A stretch of DNA of 38,081 nt from Clostridia bacterium (GTDB taxonomy: Bacteria > Bacillota > Clostridia > Christensenellales > CAG-917), in NCBI GenBank assembly GCA_900754695.1, contig CAAEDU010000047.1:1-38081 (forward strand). Direction: 5' to 3'. Each line of letters starts with the position of its first letter. The stretch's first letter is position 1. The notes beneath the pieces were generated by a model. It was not told where the DNA came from. It ran no database searches and was given only the letters and a program-made list of their open reading frames with translations. Shown here piece after piece: positions 32,365 to 38,081 of this stretch. Both the position numbers and the translations under genes were made by a program.

Positions 32365-32952
32365 TCAGATGATCTTGTTCTTTTCCGCCTCTATCTCTGC
32401 GGAAAGATCGAGCCCGGATGTCATGGGCATCGCACCCATACCCGACAGCTTCGCCCTTGCCGCATCGATCATGGGACGAACGGATGCGATCTCGGCGTCG
32501 CTGCGCGCCTTGTTCGCGGGGTTGGAACGCTTCATCGCGCTCGCCATCGTCTTCTGCGAGATCTTGATGCCGCGCATATATTTTGAGATCTTGACATTAG
32601 CCTTCTGGATCTTGCGCATGTCGACGCTGGCGGCTTTGCCCGATGCCATCTTGTCGAGTGCGCTCATCGCCATAGTCATGCTGGTCGCGATGGAGTTCGA
32701 CACATTGATGATGTCAAAGTTCGCCTTGGTCTGGATGAGCCCGCTGATGGAATCGTTGAGGTCGATGAGCGCGTTGACCGCGATGTTGTAGGTCTCGGTG
32801 TCGCCGTTGACTTCGGCCTCCGCCGCGATCTTGGCATACTCGTCTCTTTTCTTTTTGAGCTCTTCGATCTGATCGGTGAACACCTGCATCTGCTCTTCTC
32901 TTTCCATCTGTTCCACGATCTCTTTTTCCTGCTTGGTCTTAAATAATGCCAT
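32365..32952 (-). CDS. Small helical ESCRT-III-like protein (CHMP/Vps2-type candidate)
   Basis: 195 residues, all helical, no transmembrane segment or signal. The layout follows ESCRT-III: a charged first helix, a long hairpin (about 22-80; DQIEELKKKRDEYAKIA, then NGDTETYNIAVNALIDLNDS), a helix rich in Met (ATSMTMAMSALDKMASG), a short linker, MRKIQKANVKISKYMRGIK, and a C-terminal helix (about 150-168) after a loose linker. The order of motifs parallels CHMP1 (QAKVKKAL..N.E.ARVYAENAI, then MAQVTKALDKAL, then VSSVMDRFEQQ). It would polymerise on membranes and be remodelled by the MIT-AAA ATPases. A PspA/Vipp1-like or unrelated coiled coil is the alternative; the assignment is by eye. The start overlaps the upstream gene by 14 bases, with GGAGGG in place. 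Confidence 0.68.
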   Translation of the reverse strand: MALFKTKQEKEIVEQMEREEQMQVFTDQIEELKKKRDEYAKIAAEAEVNGDTETYNIAVNALIDLNDSISGLIQTKANFDIINVSNSIATSMTMAMSALDKMASGKAASVDMRKIQKANVKISKYMRGIKISQKTMASAMKRSNPANKARSDAEIASVRPMIDAARAKLSGMGAMPMTSGLDLSAEIEAEKNKII

Positions 32953-33955
32953 TTTTGTTGCCCTCCGTGATGCTGTTGTTGTTATCGATCGTCGCAGCTC
33001 TCATTGCCGCGTCGAATTCCTGTTTTTCGCGCTGTTTGCGCATGAGTTCCTCTTTGTATGCGAGCGCGTCCGAACTCACCGACGCCGTCCCGCTGTCCAG
33101 CCCGAACACTTTCTCGTCCAATGTCGCCGTCCTGGTGGCAAGCGCCTTGATGTCCGCATCCATGCGCCTCAGGATCGCCATCGCCTTGTCGGGCTCCACG
33201 ATGACATGTTTGAGTTTGTCTATGTCGAGGAGCACGCGCACTTTGCCGAGTTCTTCGGCGGCATAATCCGTCGCCTCCAACATCTCTTGCGCATTGGCAT
33301 AGATCATATCTATGAGGTTGTAGCACGCCGAATAGTTGCCGTGACGAGTGTTGAGCATATCGATCTTGCTCTTTGCCGCCTTGATCTGACGATAAAGATC
33401 GTTGATGCGTCGCTCATTGTCCTCTCTGAGCATCGCCTGCTCATATTCGGAAAGGTCGCGCTCCACTGCGGAGATCTCGCGCTCCAACCGCCTGTCGTTT
33501 TCCGCAAAACTCTCTTTGACTTCCGCAAGTTCGGCGAGGCGCTCGTTGAGTTTCCTGCGATTGCGGCCGACTCTCGCCGCTTTCACCGCTTCCTCCGTGG
33601 TGAGCTCCGTCGCGCCGGCGAGCACATCCGTCCAAAGTGTGATCGTATAACACAGATCGTCGACCGCGCCCTCGAGACGGTGCGTCGCGTCTCCGTCCGC
33701 AGCTTTCTTAACTTCCGCGATGCGCTGCTCCGCATCCTTTGCGATCGCGCCCACGTTCTCATCACCCGTGCCGACGCTTTCGGCAAGCGCGTCGATTTGC
33801 TCTTTCATCCGGGCGATGGCGGCATCAACGGCGCCTTCACCAAGCCGCTCGTTCCGCTTTTTCTTTTCCAAACGGTATACAAGCGCTTTGAGTTCGCCTT
33901 CGATCTTGTCTTTAAGTTCGTTGTTGAGTTTTACCGACGGGGAATATTTCCTCAT
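32939..33955 (-). CDS. Coiled-coil protein, possible second ESCRT-III-like subunit
   Basis: 338 residues, soluble and helical throughout. Several long coiled coils (about 12-60, 130-190, 285-320) flank a middle part (about 170-265; INDLYRQIKAAKSKIDMLN, then LIDMIYANAQEMLEATDYAA, then ELGKVRVLLDIDKL) whose spacing again suggests an ESCRT-III-like core. The C-terminus is Arg/Gln/Asn-rich and disordered. I cannot assign a family with confidence. It overlaps the SPFH gene stop by 4 bases (ATGA) and the next gene by 14 bases, so the three are strictly co-translated and likely form one complex. Confidence 0.72.
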   Translation of the reverse strand: MRKYSPSVKLNNELKDKIEGELKALVYRLEKKKRNERLGEGAVDAAIARMKEQIDALAESVGTGDENVGAIAKDAEQRIAEVKKAADGDATHRLEGAVDDLCYTITLWTDVLAGATELTTEEAVKAARVGRNRRKLNERLAELAEVKESFAENDRRLEREISAVERDLSEYEQAMLREDNERRINDLYRQIKAAKSKIDMLNTRHGNYSACYNLIDMIYANAQEMLEATDYAAEELGKVRVLLDIDKLKHVIVEPDKAMAILRRMDADIKALATRTATLDEKVFGLDSGTASVSSDALAYKEELMRKQREKQEFDAAMRAATIDNNNSITEGNKNGII

Positions 33956-34818
33956 TGCTCATCCTCCTCATTTTCGTCTTCATCATCGGGATCACCCTCT
34001 GCATCGCTTTCTTCTTCGTCGGACGCAAGCGCCGCATTCCAACCAGCACGTTCCTTTTCGATGAGTGCGCTCATCTCATCCATCACGTCTTCCACCTCGT
34101 CGTCCGTAGGCTCCGCTGTGGCAAGCTCGGGCTTTTTCGGCTGCACGGCATCCGCGGCATTGCTCTGACCGTTGATGCGGGAACGGATCATCTCGAGGTC
34201 TTCCTCGTTGACATGTATGACGTTCACGGCAAGATCTTTCACATTCAGCCCGATGTCGCGGAACATCTTCTCACTCCGCAAAACTTCAAGAAAACGGGAC
34301 CTGAACTCGCCTGCTTTGGACGCGATCTCGAACACCGAGATGTCTGTCCCTGCAAAATAACCGCCTAAAAGCGCCGTCCCGACATTCCTGACGATGGGGA
34401 AGGTGAGCTCTCTCAGCTTCTCCGACGTGATGTCGCTCTCGCCCGCAAACGAGGACGCGAGCTTAGGCACGCTGACAATGTCTATGTAATATTGCCCGCT
34501 TGCGCCGACGCGGTATGCCTCTCGGAGCCTTTCGTTGTTGATCTGGATGTTTCCGAATCCCCACGCCAGAGGAGTGAGCTCCTTCGTGCGCACGAAAGCG
34601 ACCCGACATTTCTTGCCGAGGACATCCCTGCCGTAAGAAGAGAGCATCTTCTCCGAACACGGATCTATGCGGCACAACACCTTCTCGTCCGCAAAAACGA
34701 TCGCGCTGTAACCGTTGGGGACATGCACTCCCATCGAACGATCCACAGTGACCGTATCGGTGTAATGCACGACCGAATTCGAGTTGGTTGAAACGGGTTC
34801 AAAAATCTTTTTTTTCAT
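33952..34818 (-). CDS. SPFH (band 7-like) protein with acidic tail
   Basis: 288 residues. The core (about 28-215) resembles SPFH proteins of the YdjI type: VPNGYSAIVFADEKVL, then AFVRTKELTPLAWGFGNIQI, then a helical arm ending GLNVKDLAVNVIHVNEEDLE. No transmembrane segment is present, so membrane binding would need a partner. After a linker, a helix (about 240-260; VEDVMDEMSALIEKER) resembles an MIT-interacting motif, followed by a tail made almost only of Asp/Glu. In Bacillus subtilis the SPFH protein YdjI is encoded with PspA (an ESCRT-III homologue), a zinc-ribbon protein and a membrane protein, a parallel to this cluster. First gene of the unit; GGAG before the ATG. Confidence 0.78.
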   Translation of the reverse strand: MKKKIFEPVSTNSNSVVHYTDTVTVDRSMGVHVPNGYSAIVFADEKVLCRIDPCSEKMLSSYGRDVLGKKCRVAFVRTKELTPLAWGFGNIQINNERLREAYRVGASGQYYIDIVSVPKLASSFAGESDITSEKLRELTFPIVRNVGTALLGGYFAGTDISVFEIASKAGEFRSRFLEVLRSEKMFRDIGLNVKDLAVNVIHVNEEDLEMIRSRINGQSNAADAVQPKKPELATAEPTDDEVEDVMDEMSALIEKERAGWNAALASDEEESDAEGDPDDEDENEEDEQ

Positions 34819-34837
34819 ATTGCGTCTCCAATGAACA

Positions 34838-34867
34838 ATTATAAGAATTGGTGTATCAAAAATTGAA
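34838..34867 (-). promoter_or_regulatory. Promoter of the SPFH/ESCRT-like cluster
   Basis: Minus strand: perfect TATAAT (34838-34843) about 20 bp before the start codon, with a weak TTCAAT-like -35 about 18 bp upstream. The region upstream is strongly AT-rich and includes AAAAAATTTTTT (near 34875-34886) flanked by CGCG/GCGC, a quasi-palindrome that may bind a regulator or bend the DNA. Confidence 0.6.
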
Positions 34868-35009
34868 ACTCGCGAAAAAATTTTTTGCGCAAATATTTAT
34901 TTAATTTAAAAGAAGCTTTAATTAGCGTCTTCCGGCATCACGACCGAGGACAAAATACGAGAACTCGCACCATACCTGACAGGGATACTCGGACTGCGCA
35001 CACGCGGGA

Positions 35010-35038
35010 TTGACAACGGGGCGGGGGTGTGAGATGAT
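35010..35038 (+). promoter_or_regulatory. Possible promoter for the SGNH lipoprotein gene
   Basis: TTGACA (35010-35015), 17-bp spacer, GATGAT (35033-35038). It would give a 5' leader of about 220 nt that includes the tandem repeat. Confidence 0.35.
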
Positions 35039-35080
35039 GGAAGTGTTCGAAGAAGGTGTCGGAGAGGGACGGTGAGAAGT

Positions 35081-35250
35081 GGCTGTGGCGGACGCGAAGA
35101 GCGGCTTGAACAGCGGCGCATCGTCCCGGCGGAGTTTGGCTGTAGCGGACGCGAAGAGCGGCTTGAACGGCGGCGCATCGTCCCGGCGGAGTTTGGCTGT
35201 GGCGAGCGGAACGGGTGCTCGGGCGGCGCGTCGTCACGCTTCGGCATCAC
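35081..35250 (+). repeat. 57-bp tandem repeat, two full copies and a diverged third
   Basis: Units 35081-35137 and 35138-35194 differ at only two positions (GTG/GTA and AGC/GGC in the plus frame); 35195 onward is a diverged partial copy. 57 bp is 19 codons. The repeat frame is open but no gene with a recognisable start or content was found; it runs up to the ribosome site of the SGNH gene. Confidence 0.85.
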
Positions 35251-35262
35251 GAGGGGAAGGAT

Positions 35263-36561
35263 ATGAAAAGGCTGAAAAAGGCGGGCATTTGTATTCTTGC
35301 GGCGGCGGTGGTGTGCTGTGCAGCGGCGGGGCTTTTTGCGTGCAACGACGAGCAGGCGCCGAAGGAGCTCGCTTACGTCTACGGCGCGGCGGAGACGGTG
35401 ACTCCGTTCTGGATGAACACCTATGGGGACGAGACCGTGGTGTACAACGAGGTGGTGACTCCCATCCTGCACCCATTCAGCGACACGGCGTACGGCTATC
35501 TTGCCTACGAACCGACGCGAGTGATCAGCGTGCGCGACTACACGCTCGGCATTGAATACGACGCGGACGACTACACGGTGGAAGGGCGGAAGATCGGCGT
35601 CGATCCGGACGGCGGGATGCCCTATCTCCGCGACTTTTGGCTGGGCGGCAGGAGCATCCCGGAGGAGCTCTCGGACGGCGTCAACCCCACTCTTGCGGCA
35701 TACAGCGACGGCGGCGGTCTGAACGGCGGCAGTCATGTGGTGAGCGAAGGCAGTCTCACCCGCACAAGGCACCTCGCCGTCACATACGCATTCGACCACA
35801 CCGAGCAGGCTCTCGGTTTCGAGCCGCAGGCATACACTCCCGAGAATTTCGCGCGGTTCACCGCCAAACTCGAGGCGGGCGAGCCCGTCCGCATCCTGGT
35901 GCTTGGCGACAGCATCTTTGTGGGGATGAGCGCCTCGTCCATGGTGGGATTCGAGCCCCAGCTCCCCCCGTTTTTCGATCTGATAAAAACCGAACTTGCC
36001 GCGCGCTTCTACGGCGGTGACGCGGATATGATAGAGCTCGTCAACGTGAGCGTGGGCGGCGAGACCTCCGACTACGGCGTGCAGCTCGTCGAGGGCGGCG
36101 AGACCGATCTTGCGGGCTTCGACTTCGTGATGATCGGCTTCGGGATGAACGACGGCACCCTCAATGTCGCGCCCGCCGTATTCACGGACAACGTTGAGCG
36201 GATGATAGACGGCATAAGGCTGCACTCCCCCGACGCGGACTTTGCGGTGCTCGGCTGCTTCACCCCGAACCCGAGCTCCGTCTTCTTCGGCATCCAATCC
36301 TCTTACATCGAGCCCGTCCGCGCACTCGCGGATCAAAAGAACGTCAAGGCATCCGGCTGCACCTATGTCGGGATGTACGACATTTCCGCAGCCATCCTCG
36401 GGAACAAACAGCAGGGCGAGACCGTCTTTGACGACCGCTATATCTACATCGACATCTCGGGCAACTACACCAACCACCCCAACGACTTCATGGTGCGGCT
36501 GTATGCGGGCAGCGTGCTGGCGGCGTTCCTGCCCTTCGGGAGCGCGGCGCACACCGTCTGA
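35263..36561 (+). CDS. SGNH/GDSL-family lipoprotein esterase
   Basis: 432-residue surface lipoprotein: signal peptide with lipobox LFAC (Cys27), an N-terminal beta-rich domain of about 150 residues, then an SGNH hydrolase domain. Block I ILVLGDSIFVG gives the nucleophile Ser217, block II Gly is in NVSVGGETS, block III is GMND (Asn296), and the catalytic Asp/His appear near the C-terminus in NHPNDFM. Such proteins remove acetyl or other acyl groups from polysaccharides or peptidoglycan; the two-domain layout resembles carbohydrate esterases (inference). I chose the ATG at 35263 behind GAGGGGAAGG. A HAD phosphatase gene follows after 24 bp. Confidence 0.87.
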   Translation: MKRLKKAGICILAAAVVCCAAAGLFACNDEQAPKELAYVYGAAETVTPFWMNTYGDETVVYNEVVTPILHPFSDTAYGYLAYEPTRVISVRDYTLGIEYDADDYTVEGRKIGVDPDGGMPYLRDFWLGGRSIPEELSDGVNPTLAAYSDGGGLNGGSHVVSEGSLTRTRHLAVTYAFDHTEQALGFEPQAYTPENFARFTAKLEAGEPVRILVLGDSIFVGMSASSMVGFEPQLPPFFDLIKTELAARFYGGDADMIELVNVSVGGETSDYGVQLVEGGETDLAGFDFVMIGFGMNDGTLNVAPAVFTDNVERMIDGIRLHSPDADFAVLGCFTPNPSSVFFGIQSSYIEPVRALADQKNVKASGCTYVGMYDISAAILGNKQQGETVFDDRYIYIDISGNYTNHPNDFMVRLYAGSVLAAFLPFGSAAHTV

Positions 36562-36585
36562 GACGAGCGCCCGAAAGGAGGGAAA

Positions 36586-37452
36586 ATGGACAACATCCTC
36601 GCGAAAAAGACCGTCGTCGCGATATGCTACGACTTTGACAAGACCCTCTCTCCCAAGGACATGCAGGAGTTCGGGCTCATCGAAAAGCTGAATTGCTCTC
36701 CGGAGGGGTTCTGGCGGGAGGCGGGGGAACTTGCGGAGCGGGAAGGCATGGATCACATCCTCGCCTATATGCTGCTCATCCTGAAAAAGTCCGCGGAAGG
36801 AGCTGCCGTGACGCGCGGAGATTTCAGGCGCCTCGGCAGAGACATCGAGCTCTACCCCGGCGTGGAGAGCTGGTTCCGCCGCATCGGGAGAGCCGCAAAG
36901 AGCGCGGGCGTCGAGGTGGAGCACTACATCATCTCGGCGGGGCTGAAAGAGATCGTCGAGGGCACCTCGATCGCGAAAAACTTTGCGGGCATCTATGCCT
37001 CGTCCTTCCTCTACGACGGCGACGAAAAACCGTATTGGCCGTGTCAAGTGGTCAATTACACCACTAAAACCCAATATTTGTTCAGGATAAGCAAAGGCTG
37101 CTGCGACCTCGGCGACGAGGACTCCGTCAACGAGTTCATGCCCGAAGAGGCACGCCGCATCCCTTTCACGAACATGATCTATATCGGCGACAGCGTGACG
37201 GACATCCCCGCGATGCGCGTCGTCAAGAACGGCGGTGGCACCGCCGTCGGAGTCTACAACCCCGCGGCGCAGAGCACGGACAGAGTGCAGAAGCTCCTCC
37301 TCGACGGGCGCATAGACTTCCTCATGCCTGCGGATTATACAGAGGGCTCCGCGCTTGAAAAACTCGTGACGCAGGTGCTCCGCAAGATGAGCGCCGCCTC
37401 CTCTCTCGAGCGCCTGAACCGCGCCCAGCGCAAGAGCGCGCGGGAGGGATGA
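36586..37452 (+). CDS. HAD-superfamily phosphatase (phosphoserine phosphatase-like)
   Basis: 288-residue cytosolic HAD hydrolase. Motif I is YDFDKTL (nucleophile Asp16, Asp18), motif II Ser lies in IISAG, and motif IV is IYIGDSVTDIPAM. A helical cap (about 28-80) follows motif I, as in C1-type phosphatases such as SerB, though the protein is longer than SerB (about 220). An insert between motif II and IV contains GCCDLGDEDSVNEFM. The substrate is unknown. AAAGGAGGG precedes the ATG. It probably shares a transcript with the SGNH lipoprotein and ends at a strong terminator. Confidence 0.88.
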   Translation: MDNILAKKTVVAICYDFDKTLSPKDMQEFGLIEKLNCSPEGFWREAGELAEREGMDHILAYMLLILKKSAEGAAVTRGDFRRLGRDIELYPGVESWFRRIGRAAKSAGVEVEHYIISAGLKEIVEGTSIAKNFAGIYASSFLYDGDEKPYWPCQVVNYTTKTQYLFRISKGCCDLGDEDSVNEFMPEEARRIPFTNMIYIGDSVTDIPAMRVVKNGGGTAVGVYNPAAQSTDRVQKLLLDGRIDFLMPADYTEGSALEKLVTQVLRKMSAASSLERLNRAQRKSAREG

Positions 37453-37478
37453 CCGCACTCCGCCCCCAATGACTGCAA

Positions 37479-37520
37479 AGAGACCGAACGGATGTTCGGT
37501 CTCTCTTTGTTTGTTTTTCT
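37479..37520 (+). terminator. Terminator of the SGNH/HAD operon
   Basis: Perfect 11-bp stem AGAGACCGAAC (37479-37489) with GTTCGGTCTCT (37494-37504), loop GGAT, followed by T-rich CTTTGTTTGTTTTTC. The minus strand has only a short T-run, so it may act weakly for the convergent lipoprotein gene as well. Confidence 0.9.
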
Positions 37521-37569
37521 TTTTCGGATACGGCTGAGGCGTTCGTCGGGCACCCCCGCCGCCCGAAAG

Positions 37570-37998
37570 TCATTCCGCGGTCTTGACGGGAGCGCCTTCG
37601 AGGTAGGCGTTGAAGTCGTCGTAGACGTAGAAGGACGTGCGGTAGACAGGCTTGCCGGGGATGTGGCTTTCGTAGGCGTTGAACTCGAGGTTCCTCTCCC
37701 CGTACGTGTCGTCGCTGATGTGCAGTTTGAGAGTGCCGAGCTCGTAACCCGACAAGAGGTACATCTCAAAGCGGATATATTCCCCGTCCGTCACATAGCT
37801 GCCCTTGCCGTCCGTCTCGTAGTCGGAATCCACTTCCAGGGACGCCACTCCCTCGGGCAGGTCGTACTTCTCCACCGTAAAGTGGTGTTTGGCGAGGATG
37901 ACATTGCTGTCGGAGTCGAACACGCAAGCCGACATGCCCAACACCGACATCGCGACGATGCACACGGCGGCAGCCACCAAAACAGATCTCTTCAACAT
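37570..37998 (-). CDS. Small lipoprotein of unknown function
   Basis: 142 residues. Signal peptide with lipobox MSAC (Cys25) and a beta-rich domain of about 115 residues (KYDLPEGVASLEVDSD, GYELGTLKLHISDD). No family recognised. AAGGGG precedes the ATG. It is convergent with the HAD gene; its promoter should lie at the window edge. Confidence 0.8.
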   Translation of the reverse strand: MLKRSVLVAAAVCIVAMSVLGMSACVFDSDSNVILAKHHFTVEKYDLPEGVASLEVDSDYETDGKGSYVTDGEYIRFEMYLLSGYELGTLKLHISDDTYGERNLEFNAYESHIPGKPVYRTSFYVYDDFNAYLEGAPVKTAE

Positions 37999-38081
37999 GG
38001 AACTTCCCCTTCCCTGTTTATTCGTTTTTCCGCTTTCGCGCAGAGCGGGCGGAAGATATCCGCTCGCCCGTTTATTCCTAT

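Noticed and set aside
35079..35555. Plus-strand frame coding the 57-bp repeat as a real protein
   Set aside because: It runs out of frame into the SGNH lipoprotein gene and has no ribosome site; kept only as a repeat.
34918..37458. Minus-strand open frame of 846 codons over the SGNH and HAD genes
   Set aside because: Both plus-strand genes have full catalytic motifs and ribosome sites; the minus frame has only the artefact composition of a GC-rich antisense frame.

Overview
The window looks like a chromosomal segment of a moderately high-GC member of the Bacillota, most likely a clostridial (perhaps Christensenellales-like) gut or sediment bacterium. The grounds are lipobox lipoproteins, strong AGGAGG ribosome sites, sigma-A type promoters, a T-box leader, a collagen-like protein with a clostridial-type layout and BspA-like LRR_5 surface proteins. 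The lineage is inference; there is no rRNA or other marker gene in the window.

Left part (1-18 kb), mostly housekeeping and surface genes. A minus-strand operon encodes an OmpR-type response regulator, a sensor histidine kinase and a 1061-residue membrane-anchored or lipoprotein of unknown function. A collagen-like protein diverges from a family 2 glycosyltransferase. Next comes a REP-like palindromic element, then a coupled pair of a histidine phosphatase and a membrane-anchored PI-PLC-like protein. A gene-poor stretch with a candidate structured RNA follows. A stand-alone TrpB2-type tryptophan synthase beta chain lies behind a T-box leader with a UGG candidate specifier. Then there is a polar amino acid ABC transporter operon (binding lipoprotein, permease, and an ATPase with an unusual insertion) and a GMP synthase that lacks the glutaminase domain. 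The gaps on both sides of guaA carry the same two dispersed repeat modules.

Centre and right (17.4-34.8 kb): one long minus-strand gene cluster, which I consider the exciting part. In transcription order it encodes an SPFH (band 7-like) protein, a 338-residue coiled-coil protein, a 195-residue helical protein with the look of an ESCRT-III (CHMP1/Vps2-type) subunit, and an AAA ATPase with an MIT-like N-terminus. Then come a zinc-ribbon/TIR protein that keeps the catalytic glutamate of NAD-cleaving TIR domains, a double-TM protein, two paralogous exported LRR_5 proteins (487 and about 2515 residues), and a second MIT-like AAA ATPase. Both ATPases carry the PW(x)(L/I)D motif after sensor 1 that marks the Vps4/katanin clade. 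The cluster starts behind a TATAAT promoter and ends at a TTCG-loop terminator. Several junctions overlap or are within a few bases, so it reads as one functional unit: a predicted bacterial ESCRT-like membrane-remodelling system joined to a TIR effector and giant surface LRR proteins.

Right end (35-38 kb): a tandem 57-bp repeat, a lipoprotein SGNH esterase, a HAD phosphatase with a clear terminator, and a small lipoprotein on the opposite strand. All homology statements come from reading motifs by eye; no database search was run.
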